DNA of 64,000 nt from Amphibacillus marinus (GCF_900110345.1 NZ_FODJ01000013.1:35543-99542); one strand, 5' to 3'. Positions 13,948-22,823 are shown, counted from the stretch's first letter. Program-made: numbers and translations. Notes: a model not told the origin generated them from the letters alone.

Positions 13948-14367
13948 TTAAAACGGCAAATCATCATCTGATATATCAATGGGTTCCATATTCGGATTTG
14001 TCTCCTGGTGCGGCTTATTTTCCTCTTGCTGATCAGTCCCGGTCTTCTTTTTCGATTCCAAAAACTGAACTGCTCCTGCCATAACCTCAGTCACATAAAT
14101 ACGTTTTCCATCTGAATCCTCATAGCTGCGTGTCTGAATACGTCCATCCACACCGATCAAGCTTCCTTTATGCATATAGTTTGCTAGATTCTCTGCTGAC
14201 TTTCGCCACGTCACACAATTGATGAAATCGGCTTCCTGATCGCCCTGCTGATTGGAGAAAGGGCGATTGACTGCAATAGTAAAATTCGTCACCGCTACCC
14301 CATTAGCGGTATAGCGTAAATCTGGATCTCTTGTTAAACGTCCGACTAACACAACTCGATTTAACAT
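13948..14367 (-). CDS. ssb: Single-stranded DNA-binding protein
   Basis: 139 residues. An OB-fold from residue 1 to about 105 ([20 protein letters not shown], then [18 protein letters not shown]) is followed by a Gln/Asn-rich linker and the canonical acidic tip DDDLPF, which recruits replication partners. It is a phage or plasmid paralogue of chromosomal SSB. Placed between the primase and parM genes, it probably coats single-stranded DNA in the element's replication. Confidence 0.95.
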   Translation of the reverse strand: MLNRVVLVGRLTRDPDLRYTANGVAVTNFTIAVNRPFSNQQGDQEADFINCVTWRKSAENLANYMHKGSLIGVDGRIQTRSYEDSDGKRIYVTEVMAGAVQFLESKKKTGTDQQEENKPHQETNPNMEPIDISDDDLPF

Positions 14368-14368
14368 C

Positions 14369-14791
14369 TTAATACCTCTTTCCGTTTTTCTTATTTAACC
14401 AATCTATAAAACCTTTAGCTTCTTTAAACGCTTTTTCAAAACTGCTGTTTTTGCGGATAATTTTAAGCTTGTAGGGCTTATCGCCACCTTTAGGATAATT
14501 CGCCCGCCAGGCAGTGACTAAATCGTTCGCAGAGCGTTCGATATACAAATAAGAGCCAAAGCCATAGCGATATTCATAAAGATCACCACTACCATAAATA
14601 TTGAATCCTACTGAGCGAGCTTGCTTATTTTCAAGTAATCGCTGCATGATTTTCAGTTTGTTTTTTGTTATTTGATTTTTTAGTTCATCTGTTACGTTGT
14701 TTTTTTGATATAATAGCTTTAGCTTTTGATTATCACTAATGATTAATTGGATATTATTATGGACTAGTTGATCTAATAGGTTATTTATCAT
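14369..14791 (-). CDS. TubC_N-like docking-domain protein
   Basis: 140 residues. The first 52 ([15 protein letters not shown]..., ending [10 protein letters not shown]) follow the pattern of the TubC N-terminal docking domain that is often found with phage and plasmid primases. The C-terminal half ([19 protein letters not shown] and a final [12 protein letters not shown] helix) is unfamiliar. The gene lies 1 bp after the primase gene and 1 bp before ssb, so it is a part of the replication operon. Confidence 0.6.
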   Translation of the reverse strand: MINNLLDQLVHNNIQLIISDNQKLKLLYQKNNVTDELKNQITKNKLKIMQRLLENKQARSVGFNIYGSGDLYEYRYGFGSYLYIERSANDLVTAWRANYPKGGDKPYKLKIIRKNSSFEKAFKEAKGFIDWLNKKNGKRY

Positions 14792-14792
14792 C

Positions 14793-17120
14793 TTAAATTT
14801 CCTCTTCGATCATTTCAGAGTTACTTTTAGTTACTTTAGTTACCTTAAGTGACCTATTTTCCTGTTTATCCTGATTATTTTCTTTATATGGTGGGTTACT
14901 GGAACTTGAGTAACTTTGGGTAACTAAGTAACTATTAGATAACTCGTGCTCACAATCAGACAAAAAACCTAAACCAAAAAAGAAGGTTTTATTACCAGTA
15001 GACTTACGCTTTTGAAAGCCTTTCATAGCAATACGATTATTGAAGGCCCTTTTCTTCAATGGATACTCCCCGTTTTCCTCCGCCCAGGCAAGGTACTCCT
15101 TATGTAGCTCACCAACCTGAACCTTTGCTTCTGGTCTAATCACACAACATTCATCTAAAAAGCTTGATAGCAAGTCCATTTCTTCCTTGTATTCATCAGT
15201 TGCGTTCTTAACGTCATCTGGTTCTTGCAAACCATCCTGCTGCCACTTTAAGCAGCCTTCTATTGCCCAATTGAGGATACCAGCTAATTCAGCTTGTAAT
15301 TTCTCTGGCAGCTGCTTATCGACCTCTTCTTTCGGGATCGTGAAATCGAATGGAATTAAACGAATCCTGCGCCATATCCCTTCATCATCACCTTTGACAA
15401 TCGGCTTATGGTTCGTGGTAAAGAAAATCTTAAATTCTGGCATGAACTCGAAAAACTCTCGCCTTAAAAATCGTGCTGTGATTGGCTCACCACCAGTTAG
15501 CTGTTTAATTAATGCTTCTGACAGCTTTTGTCCGTCCTCTGATTCGACAGCTGAGACAAAGCGTGAGCCATGTAGTCTAGCTATATCGTTGTTAATACCG
15601 CCATCATGAATTTTGCTTGTGAATGTATCAGCGTTAGTCTGCTTGCTGTAATCGCCTAGCAGCTCCTTGATCGTATTTATCAAGGTACTCTTACCATTAC
15701 GCCCTGTCCCCCAAAGGAAGAAGGCGACTTGCTCGCTTGTATCTCCAGTTAAGGCATAGCCAACAGCTTTTTGAATAAATTCAATTAGCTGTACATTTAC
15801 TTCGCCTTTAGGCTGCCTAAAAATACTCTCTAAAAAGCTCAACCAGTTTGGACAAGTAGCGTTCGGATCATAGAAAATATGGGTATTCTTCGTCATTAGA
15901 AAGTCACGCTTATGTTTTAAAAATTTGCCCTGCCTAAGATCAACAACTCCATTGACACAATTCAGCTTAAACGGATCTTTGTTCAGCTCACCTTGCGTAA
16001 CTGGCAGCATAGCTTGAGCACGATTAATGCTATTTAAGAAAACTGAGCTTCGTTCACTTGATTGCGCCCACTTATAAATTTTCTTGCGCTGATCGGTGTC
16101 GTCTACAGTCGCCATTTCACTGTACATTTCACGAAATGTTTTGATGGCGACACGCTCAATTTTTCGTTTCTTATCCTCAACCCACGTTGCCCCATCCCAT
16201 AACAGCCACTCCTCAAACTCAATGCAATAGCGCAAGTTGTGCCCATTACGGTACACAAGGCGCTCAGCATTGCCCATTTCCGTCATGTTAAACGTTGGCG
16301 TTGGAGGTTCGGTTGTTTCATTTTGACTTGGTGGTGAACCGTAATTTGTTCCACTTGGTTCATGCTGAAAGGCACTGGTTAAGGTTGCTTGAAACTCACG
16401 ATCTTCAATTGACGGCATGAAGAAATACTTATTTAAAAAGCGTAAAATATAAAGGCTATCTTTCTGTGAGTAACCAAATTCAATTAAACGGCAACCATGA
16501 GCATATAAGGTGTTATTCCTGCCCCCCTCATAGACTGGAATCTCAAACGGACGACTCTTTCCATCAATTTTTTTCAATCGCTCAAAGAAAATCGGCATTG
16601 GATCTAAGTCGGTATCACAAAGGTGTACCCATTCCCGACCATCTGTGTTCTTACTGGGCATCACGACTTGTCCTCGCCCAGCAAGGCGATAATCACCAAC
16701 AAAACCACCTGCCATTAAAACTTTCGCATCTTGTCCTGGCACCTTACCAGTCGACTTAAAGAAGAACTGATACCCCCTCACTGTCTGTATCGCATGAAAG
16801 TTAAACGATGCCGCACGTAATGCTTGAAAAATTGCTTCCCCTTCCTGCATATCGTCTATATCAATCACATCATAGCCGTCTGGAATGACTAAGCCTGTCC
16901 ACCCTTTTTGGTTGAGCCAGGTGATCTCCTGGTGTTGATCAAGACCTGGCTCATTGAGATCCTGCCATTTCTTCATGAACGGACGCTTCGCCACGTCATA
17001 TTCACTCTGTTTATTCATATTGGAATACCCAATTAATTTAATGATCTTTAACGGCTTTTCGGTTGAGGGAAACAACCGAGCCAGATCAATTGAATCTGTC
17101 TGCAATAAAGCTACATTCAT
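14793..17120 (-). CDS. PrimPol / D5-type phage primase-helicase
   Basis: 775 residues. The N-terminal third has primase-polymerase features (DVIDIDD near 75 and RLAGRGQVVMPS near 140). The middle has a D5_N-type region (about 290-450). An SF3 helicase follows: Walker A GTGRNGKST near 468, then FFTTNHKP and the arginine-containing GIWRRIRLIPF. The end is a winged-helix-like and low-complexity tail. It primes and unwinds DNA in P4-like phages and many plasmids. Its presence means the element does not depend on a rolling-circle Rep, the usual replicase of filamentous phages. Confidence 0.92.
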   Translation of the reverse strand: MNVALLQTDSIDLARLFPSTEKPLKIIKLIGYSNMNKQSEYDVAKRPFMKKWQDLNEPGLDQHQEITWLNQKGWTGLVIPDGYDVIDIDDMQEGEAIFQALRAASFNFHAIQTVRGYQFFFKSTGKVPGQDAKVLMAGGFVGDYRLAGRGQVVMPSKNTDGREWVHLCDTDLDPMPIFFERLKKIDGKSRPFEIPVYEGGRNNTLYAHGCRLIEFGYSQKDSLYILRFLNKYFFMPSIEDREFQATLTSAFQHEPSGTNYGSPPSQNETTEPPTPTFNMTEMGNAERLVYRNGHNLRYCIEFEEWLLWDGATWVEDKKRKIERVAIKTFREMYSEMATVDDTDQRKKIYKWAQSSERSSVFLNSINRAQAMLPVTQGELNKDPFKLNCVNGVVDLRQGKFLKHKRDFLMTKNTHIFYDPNATCPNWLSFLESIFRQPKGEVNVQLIEFIQKAVGYALTGDTSEQVAFFLWGTGRNGKSTLINTIKELLGDYSKQTNADTFTSKIHDGGINNDIARLHGSRFVSAVESEDGQKLSEALIKQLTGGEPITARFLRREFFEFMPEFKIFFTTNHKPIVKGDDEGIWRRIRLIPFDFTIPKEEVDKQLPEKLQAELAGILNWAIEGCLKWQQDGLQEPDDVKNATDEYKEEMDLLSSFLDECCVIRPEAKVQVGELHKEYLAWAEENGEYPLKKRAFNNRIAMKGFQKRKSTGNKTFFFGLGFLSDCEHELSNSYLVTQSYSSSSNPPYKENNQDKQENRSLKVTKVTKSNSEMIEEEI

Positions 17121-17186
17121 ATGCTTAGTTGCTCCTTCCTAGCCACTTGAAAAATAATTTAAACATGTTACAGTTAGTGTGTATGA

Positions 17187-17345
17187 TTATTTATGCAGTA
17201 AGTGTTGGCGCACTTGCTGTTTTTTTATGCGCTTAGCTTGTCCAGCATTGGCATAAAAAGAGCTTGCATAATCAATTTGAAATCCTCTCGCTCTCAGTGA
17301 TCGCATCACTTGCGCTAAGGCTTTTTGCTTCTCTATCTTTTTCAT
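17187..17345 (-). CDS. Hypothetical basic protein, 52 aa
   Basis: ATG 17345 with AGAGAGG upstream. The protein is very basic (KKIEKQKALAQVMRSLRARG, QAKRIKKQQVRQH). Small basic proteins in this spot, between the regulator and the primase genes, can be DNA-binding factors such as excisionases, but no motif supports that here. Confidence 0.5.
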   Translation of the reverse strand: MKKIEKQKALAQVMRSLRARGFQIDYASSFYANAGQAKRIKKQQVRQHLLHK

Positions 17346-17374
17346 CTAACCAACCTCTCTAAGAAATGGTACAA

Positions 17375-17518
17375 TTAGGATACGATAAGTTCTCTTTTCT
17401 CTGGATTAAAATACGGCTCAACTGCTTTGTTAAAGGCTTCTTCCTTTGGGATAGTCCCATACGTCCTTGTGCCAATGTAGATGACTGATTTTCGTTTCTT
17501 CTTCTTTTTTTCCGGCAT
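17375..17518 (-). CDS. Hypothetical small protein, 47 aa
   Basis: ATG 17518 behind AAAGGAGGG. It begins with a Lys cluster (PEKKKKKRK), then SVIYIGTRTYGTIPKEEAF and PYFNPEKREL. No family recognised. Good ribosome site and tight spacing to its neighbours support it as a gene. Confidence 0.5.
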   Translation of the reverse strand: MPEKKKKKRKSVIYIGTRTYGTIPKEEAFNKAVEPYFNPEKRELIVS

Positions 17519-17563
17519 GTAATCCCTCCTTTGCTTTTAACTTATGCAGCACAGTGAGTAGGA

Positions 17564-17929
17564 CTAACCATGTTTTTCGTCTGCGTAATAAGCAGCTTGG
17601 AATGTTTTAATGTGTTCGGTCAATTGTTCAAGGTAATAATTAGTGAAGAACATCTTTTCCTTGAGCAAATAACGATTCGGTTGTCTGCTATCAGCTTCAA
17701 AACGGTATTGAAACGTACAGTCAAGGTCAATAATAGAAATGTTGATACAATGAAACTGCTTATATTCAACCGTCTTAATGACATAACCGATGAACATATC
17801 TTTTTTGAATAACCAATCTGTTAGCTTCTGTTCAATGGTTTCAGCAATATCAGGTGTTGTATGTTCAGCAATTTCTTTTAAATCGAATATCTGTCCTGTG
17901 TGAATTTTGGCTTTTTTAGCTAGTGGCAT
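17564..17929 (-). CDS. Hypothetical early protein
   Basis: 121 residues from ATG 17929, which has AAGGG 9 nt upstream; an alternative ATG at 17956 overlaps the XRE gene by 14 bp. The protein is soluble, with a helical start (LAKKAKIHTGQIFDLKEIAEH) and an aromatic-rich beta section (FHCINISIIDLDCTFQYRFE). Unknown family. It is probably the second gene of the leftward early operon. Confidence 0.55.
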   Translation of the reverse strand: MPLAKKAKIHTGQIFDLKEIAEHTTPDIAETIEQKLTDWLFKKDMFIGYVIKTVEYKQFHCINISIIDLDCTFQYRFEADSRQPNRYLLKEKMFFTNYYLEQLTEHIKTFQAAYYADEKHG

Positions 17930-17942
17930 GATTTCATTCCCT

Positions 17943-18182
17943 TTAAGCTGTTTCATTTAAATTTCTCTTTTCGAGAATTTTAAAGTCTTGATAAAGTTCA
18001 CTTATATGCACGTTCAAAATTGCGGCTATTAACGGTACTTTATTTGCGTCAAGACCTTTCTTACCCGATTCGATTTCACTGATCATCGAAGCCGATTTAT
18101 AACCTAATTTCTTTGATACATAAGCTTGAGTAAGTCCTCGTGACTTTCTTAGAATTTTAATTTGTTCACCAATGTTATTCAT
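17943..18182 (-). CDS. XRE-family regulator (Cro-like position)
   Basis: 79 residues. A single helix-turn-helix (IKILRKSRGLTQAYVSKKLG, then SASMISEIESGKKGLD) covers most of the protein. It is the first gene of the leftward early operon, facing the XRE repressor on the other strand. By analogy with lambdoid and ICE switches it is the Cro-like or activator partner of that repressor. Confidence 0.85.
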   Translation of the reverse strand: MNNIGEQIKILRKSRGLTQAYVSKKLGYKSASMISEIESGKKGLDANKVPLIAAILNVHISELYQDFKILEKRNLNETA

Positions 18183-18200
18183 TAAATCACCACCTTTAAA

Positions 18201-18299
18201 TTCTCGAAACGTGAACTGTTGTACCCATTATATATTCTCGTAATGTGAATTTCAATAGTTTTATTCCTTTTTCGAGAATATTTATTCTCATATTGCGAA
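18201..18299. promoter_or_regulatory. Three 15-bp dyad operators in the divergent control region
   Basis: The sites are TTCTCGAAACGTGAA (18201-18215), TTCTCGTAATGTGAA (18235-18249) and TTCTCATATTGCGAA (18285-18299). They share the dyad TTCnCG-N3-CGnGAA, perfect in the first and degenerate in the others. Half-site TTCGAGAA at 18271 adds to the set. Lying between two divergent XRE genes, they are the expected operators of the element's immunity switch. Confidence 0.75.
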
Positions 18300-18335
18300 A
18301 TAATGATAAAATTAATTGAAATGGAGGGCTGTTTG

Positions 18336-18659
18336 ATGAAGTTTCATGAGCGTTTAAGGAAATGTCGTGAGGAAATCGGTCTAAAACAAAATAGTGTGGC
18401 TGAAAAAATCGGAGTAAAAAACAATACTCTCTCTAGCTATGAAAAGGGAATTAGACAACCAGATTATGAAACACTTAATAAGCTAGCCAAGCTTTACAAT
18501 GTTTCTATTGATTACTTAATCAATGGAAGTCAAGAATCTGAACAGCATGAAAATTTGTTCTTTTTTGATATGGAAGGTTTATCTGAGAAGGAAATTGATG
18601 ATATAAAAGAGCATATTCGATATGTTAAATGGAAGTCTGAACAGGGAAAGGAAGAGTAG
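18336..18659 (+). CDS. XRE-family repressor (immunity repressor candidate)
   Basis: 107 residues from ATG 18336, chosen for GGAGGG 7 nt upstream; a longer frame starts at 18303. An N-terminal helix-turn-helix (LRKCREEIGLKQNSVAEKIGVKNNTLSSYEKG) is followed by a short acidic C-terminal region without a LexA-type protease domain. Such ImmR-like repressors are inactivated by cleavage by an ImmA protease; a candidate lies 0.75 kb downstream. It probably binds the dyads at 18201-18299. Confidence 0.85.
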   Translation: MKFHERLRKCREEIGLKQNSVAEKIGVKNNTLSSYEKGIRQPDYETLNKLAKLYNVSIDYLINGSQESEQHENLFFFDMEGLSEKEIDDIKEHIRYVKWKSEQGKEE

Positions 18660-18662
18660 AAA

Positions 18663-19331
18663 TTGGATAGAAAAAGGGCTAAAGCCCTCATTGATTTATT
18701 TAGAATGCTTACAATGTTTGTTGCACTTTATTTTGTATTTACACTTAGATTACACTTCTACTACACTTTAGCAGCGATTATCATTCCTAATGCACTGGCA
18801 CAAATTCTTATTGTAGCATTGCCTAAAAGAAAACAAAGCAAGAAAAAAACAGCTCCAAAGAAAGCTGGCAAAAAGAAACCTACTGCAAAATCAAGCAAAG
18901 TTCCTACAACAAGACTTCTCCCAGACAAACAGATCTTAAAAATGCCATTAGAAAAAATGTCAGGTTCTGAATTTGAACGTTTATGTTACATGTACTATAA
19001 GGCTAAAGGTTACAGACCAAAAGAAACGGGTAAGGGAGCTGATGGTGGTGTTGATCTACTTATCTATCAACGAGAGCATAAAACTTATGAAGCTGTACAA
19101 ATCAAGCATTATATTAACTCAGGAAGACAGATTACCGTTGAGCCTATAAGAATGTTACATGCAGCAAAACAAAATAAAGGTTGTCAACTTGCACGCTTTA
19201 TCACCACAACTACATATACCAAGGATGCCATGCTGCAAGCCGATCAATTTTATATTGAAACACATGGGATTGAGTGGGTCAGACGCAAGATAGACACTTG
19301 GAGAAAAGAGCAGGCAAAGAGAATTAGCTAA
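18663..19331 (+). CDS. Membrane-anchored Mrr-like restriction endonuclease domain protein
   Basis: 222 residues from TTG 18663 with AGGAAGAG upstream, 3 bp after the repressor gene. Two hydrophobic segments (about 12-30 and 35-53) and a Lys-rich linker precede a PD-(D/E)xK domain of the Mrr/DUF2034 kind: SGSEFERL (about 100), GADGGVDLLI (Asp131) and VQIKHY (Gln146, Lys148). These nucleases cut foreign, often modified, DNA. Coupling to the repressor suggests constant expression in the integrated state, fitting a role against competing phages. The exact target is unknown. Confidence 0.75.
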   Translation: MDRKRAKALIDLFRMLTMFVALYFVFTLRLHFYYTLAAIIIPNALAQILIVALPKRKQSKKKTAPKKAGKKKPTAKSSKVPTTRLLPDKQILKMPLEKMSGSEFERLCYMYYKAKGYRPKETGKGADGGVDLLIYQREHKTYEAVQIKHYINSGRQITVEPIRMLHAAKQNKGCQLARFITTTTYTKDAMLQADQFYIETHGIEWVRRKIDTWRKEQAKRIS

Positions 19332-19356
19332 TATCTTTAGAAGATATTAGCTTTTT
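19327..19356 (+). terminator. Terminator after the nuclease gene
   Basis: A perfect 11-bp stem GCTAATATCTT / AAGATATTAGC with a TAG loop is followed by TTTTT. It closes the repressor-nuclease transcript and overlaps the last codons of the nuclease gene. Confidence 0.85.
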
Positions 19357-19360
19357 AGGG

Positions 19361-19389
19361 TTGAAAAACAGAACGTTTGTTCTTATAAT
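19361..19389 (+). promoter_or_regulatory. Sigma-A promoter with embedded LexA-like box
   Basis: TTGAAA (19361-19366) and TATAAT (19384-19389) are separated by 17 bp, a near-ideal promoter. Inside the spacer lies GAACGTTTGTTC (19371-19382), a GAAC-N4-GTTC palindrome like the Firmicutes LexA (DinR) box. It drives the ImmA-like gene. A repressor bound there would block the polymerase. Confidence 0.75.
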
Positions 19390-19407
19390 GGTTTTGAGGT
19401 GATTATT

Positions 19408-19902
19408 TTGTACCAGAACTATAGACCATTTGATGCAGAAATTTATATTATGAATCTTTACAAGAAAATGGGGATTAATGAACCCTATCAAATTAATGAA
19501 GAAAAGATTGCATATGAATTGGAAATTAATTTAACATACTCGAACAAACGTTCTTACAGTTACCAATACAATGATTACAAAGCCATTAATATCTATTCTA
19601 ATTTATCTGTTCGAGAAAGGAGAGAACGTTTCTTCCATGAATTGGCACACCTTTTAAGGCATCAAGGATGGCAATTGGAGTTACCGAAAAGCTTTATTGA
19701 ATGGCAGGAGCTTGATAGCTTAAGGTTCACTTCATATGCTACCTTGCCCCACTTTATGTTATTAAAGTATGATTTGGATTTTCCTTTCATAGTAAACAAC
19801 TTAATCAATGATTTTCATGCATCAAAAGAAATTTGCACAAAAAGAATAAATCAAATTAAGAAAAATACAAATATTTTTGATAATCATTTTTATAGAAAAT
19901 GA
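19408..19902 (+). CDS. ImmA/IrrE-type metalloprotease
   Basis: 164 residues from TTG 19408, preferred because GAGGTGA precedes it; a GTG at 19399 is the alternative. The zinc motif HELAH (about 77-81) sits in FFHELAHLLRHQG. The ImmA family cleaves its partner XRE repressor after DNA damage and so frees the mobile element. Placement near the ImmR-like gene but in a separate transcript with a LexA-like box suggests SOS-raised expression. The C-terminal part is Asn/Lys-rich. Confidence 0.8.
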   Translation: MYQNYRPFDAEIYIMNLYKKMGINEPYQINEEKIAYELEINLTYSNKRSYSYQYNDYKAINIYSNLSVRERRERFFHELAHLLRHQGWQLELPKSFIEWQELDSLRFTSYATLPHFMLLKYDLDFPFIVNNLINDFHASKEICTKRINQIKKNTNIFDNHFYRK

Positions 19903-19979
19903 ACACATATTACTTACTTTTTAATGTATTATTAAGTACATAATACAACTAATATGTAATCAATTGGAGTGATTTTAAA

Positions 19980-21251
19980 ATGAATGGAAATTCACCTGTA
20001 ACCTACCATACTCTGTACGACACTTTACCGAGATTTGAATCAATGATAGAAAATAAAATTGAGAATAATGATATAAGCAATAGTAAAATAGATGTAGTAT
20101 TGATTAAATCATTATTGATAGCCAAACACTTAAAAAAGGTGCTCAATAATAATGATCCCTTACTTTTTAGAAACAAAACTTTAACTAATTTAGAAAATAA
20201 TATAAAAATTGTTGAGAGATCCCTTAAAAACCTTAATAATTCCAATGATTTTACTAATATCAATAGTAGAATTGACGATATCATAACTGATACCAGCAGT
20301 CTTCTCAATACTAAGGATTCAGAAGACATAAACAACATTAGGGATACTGTTGTCTCATTTAGACGGTCTTTGGGTAGACATAAAACAGTTTTAACTGAAG
20401 AAGCCTCTAATTTAAAAAAAGAAAGTACAGAACTCGCAAATTTGAGAGAACAACACATGGAAAAATTTAATTCCATTGCAAGAGAAATAGAAGAAAAAAA
20501 ACAAGAAATAGTACACTTTAAAAAAGAATTAAGCGAGGAATTTCTGGATCAAAAATCGGAACTTTTTGACAATTTAGAAATGGAAATTAATGAATCAAAA
20601 GCAAAATATAATGGTGTTTTTGATGATCTCGCTAAAACACTTAAAAATGATTTCAAAAATATGATTGATATATACGATAATAAACTAGAGAGTATAATAA
20701 ATGAAACTATTATAAGAAAGGATAAATATGATAAGGATTTAAGTGCCCATAAAAGATCTGTAGAGGAAATTGTTGGTATAATTTCAACAACTTCGATTTC
20801 GGGTCACTTTAAAGAAAATGCAGACTTTAATAGAAAATCAAAGAATATATGGCAAATTGTGACTATCTCAGCTTTTTTACTAACAGTTATATTCGGAATT
20901 TTCGCCTTCATGTATGATACATCTAACACTTGGGTGGGACTAGTTTCAAGAGGTATTGTAACTACAGCACTTGGGTCTTTAACTGCTTATGCAGCAAGGC
21001 AAGCTTCAAAAAGCGAGGCCGAGGAGAGAAACAATAGAAGAATGGAAATAGAGCTTAAAACTTTAGATCCATATATTGCTTCTTTTAAAAATGAAGATAG
21101 AATAAAGTTAAAAGAACAGTTATTCCCTACTATTTTTGGAAATAATACAGCTTCAGAATTAAATTTAAATGAAGCGTTGGATGTTAAAATAGATAATATT
21201 AATGACCTCCTTAAACTATTATCAGAAATAGTCGGTAAAATCAAATCATAA
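19980..21251 (+). CDS. Coiled-coil membrane protein, cargo
   Basis: 423 residues. A long Asn/Lys/Glu-rich helical region (about 1-280) contains a clear coiled coil near 140-230 (NLKKESTELANLREQHMEK...). It is followed by two membrane spans (about 288-308 and 318-338) and a cytoplasmic C-terminal domain. No family recognised. It sits between an ImmA-like gene and a SIR2 gene in the right-hand cargo region, where defence genes are frequent. A sensor or membrane effector is possible but unproven. Very AT-rich. Confidence 0.65.
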   Translation: MNGNSPVTYHTLYDTLPRFESMIENKIENNDISNSKIDVVLIKSLLIAKHLKKVLNNNDPLLFRNKTLTNLENNIKIVERSLKNLNNSNDFTNINSRIDDIITDTSSLLNTKDSEDINNIRDTVVSFRRSLGRHKTVLTEEASNLKKESTELANLREQHMEKFNSIAREIEEKKQEIVHFKKELSEEFLDQKSELFDNLEMEINESKAKYNGVFDDLAKTLKNDFKNMIDIYDNKLESIINETIIRKDKYDKDLSAHKRSVEEIVGIISTTSISGHFKENADFNRKSKNIWQIVTISAFLLTVIFGIFAFMYDTSNTWVGLVSRGIVTTALGSLTAYAARQASKSEAEERNNRRMEIELKTLDPYIASFKNEDRIKLKEQLFPTIFGNNTASELNLNEALDVKIDNINDLLKLLSEIVGKIKS

Positions 21252-21259
21252 ATTTTTTT

Positions 21260-21287
21260 GGTCACTATTTTAGAATAGTGACCATTT
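21260..21287 (+). terminator. Terminator after the coiled-coil protein gene
   Basis: GGTCACTATT pairs with AATAGTGACC around a 4-nt loop and is followed by ATTTTAATT. A second A/T hairpin, ACTACTAAA/TTTAGTAGT, lies at 21310-21331. Confidence 0.75.
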
Positions 21288-21459
21288 TAATTATAAATGT
21301 TATTAAATTACTACTAAAAAAATTTAGTAGTTTAAAATTCTATAAATTAATATATATGTATTATTTTGTTGAATACATAGATCTTTTCTCTCACATAAGA
21401 TAAAATAGGAATATATTTTAATAAGTAAATTAACTTTTGATTTTTAAGGGGAATTTTGA

Positions 21460-22797
21460 ATGGAAGCAAATGAGATTCTTGAAATATCGACTTCATTAGC
21501 TAGTGGTGCACTAACTCTTTTTCTTGGAACTGGTTTTAGTAAACATATGACTGACGATAATGCACCTAGTTGGTTAGAACTCCTATATGAGTGTGCCGAA
21601 AAACTAAATGATGATGATTTAATAAACAGTTTGTTTGTTACAAATGATGAAGGCGTAGTGAGCAAATGTAATTTTCAATTAACTATTTGCGCCCAAATAT
21701 TAGAAGAAGAGTTCACAAAAAACAGCAAGGATATAAGGGAAGAAATAGCGACGATTATTGAAGAGAAAATTAATATACATACTATTAACCCTGACCACAT
21801 TAGAGAGTTTAGAAAATTCTTGGAAAGTCACAACGATATTAACATCATAACAACTAATTATGACTCGATTATTACTGATTTCATCTTACCACAGGCAAGT
21901 AAAACTGTAGTAGAAGGCACCATACTCCCAAAAACACTAGATATTAAACCAGTTCTTCATATTCATGGATCGATCAAAAAACCTAATTCAATAATTTTAA
22001 CAGAAGCTGATTATTTTAATTTTTCACATAATGAAAGTTATATGTCAAGAAAGTTATTCACTTCAATACAAGAAAATACTATTGTTATTATTGGTTATTC
22101 TCTAGGCGATTTTGATTTGAATCGCATTTTAAATGAAGCTAAGGAATTAAAGTTAGATAATACAAAGCGAAGCGATATTTACTATGTGAGCAGGGATGCA
22201 GTAAATGATATATATCAGCGATATTATTACTCAACTTTTGGTGTAACTGTATTAGAAGAAACCGAAATAAGCGATCTTTTTCAGAGAATAGAGGGGAGTT
22301 ATCATGAAGCTGAAAAAATAATAGAATATTCAAAGAGACTACATGAGGTTTTTGAAAATAAGGTTGGTTTTACTGACGATTTTATTAAATTAAGCGACTC
22401 CTTATATAAGATATTATTGTGGGCAGATGTTGGCGGTCATTCATTAAGAGATGAGAGCTTGCAAAGATTAATTATAGACTTTCTTCATCAAAAAAAGAAG
22501 AAAACACTTGAACCCCATGCATGGAATCAATATGCACACTTAGCTGATTGGTTGATATATCTCGGATCAATAATAGACATTGCCGAAACCTCTATAGAAG
22601 ATGAGTACCTAGAATTAGTAAAATACTCTTTCAGTAAGATGAGCAAGATTACAGAACGTGGATACTCATGGAAAGCACATTCAATTTGGTTTCAAAATTT
22701 TATAAAATTAAAAAGTTCTAATAAAACACTCATACATAAGATGAAAGAAGAATCATTTTTTCGTGAAAGTAATAGTGTTGAAGAGATTATTAATTAG
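21460..22797 (+). CDS. SIR2-domain protein, probable anti-phage NADase
   Basis: 445 residues. The N-terminal half is a SIR2_2-type domain: LFLGTGFSKH (Gly23-Thr24-Gly25), TTNYDS (Asn133), LHIHGSI (His169) and VIIGYSLGDFDLNRIL near 210. These are the NAD-binding and catalytic positions of SIR2 defence proteins that deplete NAD+ during infection. The C-terminal 200 residues are helical and unfamiliar, as in sensor regions of such systems. It is the last gene before the right end of the element. Whether it acts alone or with the coiled-coil membrane protein is open. Confidence 0.8.
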   Translation: MEANEILEISTSLASGALTLFLGTGFSKHMTDDNAPSWLELLYECAEKLNDDDLINSLFVTNDEGVVSKCNFQLTICAQILEEEFTKNSKDIREEIATIIEEKINIHTINPDHIREFRKFLESHNDINIITTNYDSIITDFILPQASKTVVEGTILPKTLDIKPVLHIHGSIKKPNSIILTEADYFNFSHNESYMSRKLFTSIQENTIVIIGYSLGDFDLNRILNEAKELKLDNTKRSDIYYVSRDAVNDIYQRYYYSTFGVTVLEETEISDLFQRIEGSYHEAEKIIEYSKRLHEVFENKVGFTDDFIKLSDSLYKILLWADVGGHSLRDESLQRLIIDFLHQKKKKTLEPHAWNQYAHLADWLIYLGSIIDIAETSIEDEYLELVKYSFSKMSKITERGYSWKAHSIWFQNFIKLKSSNKTLIHKMKEESFFRESNSVEEIIN

Positions 22798-22823
22798 ATC
22801 GGAGTAAGAAGTACTTCTGCTAA

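Noticed and set aside
13782..14084. A plus-strand 100-codon frame opposite ssb and the 97-aa gene
   Set aside because: No ribosome site, and it overlaps two supported minus-strand genes.
15187..15609. A plus-strand 140-codon frame inside the primase gene
   Set aside because: Antisense shadow of a clear PrimPol/D5 gene, without start signals.
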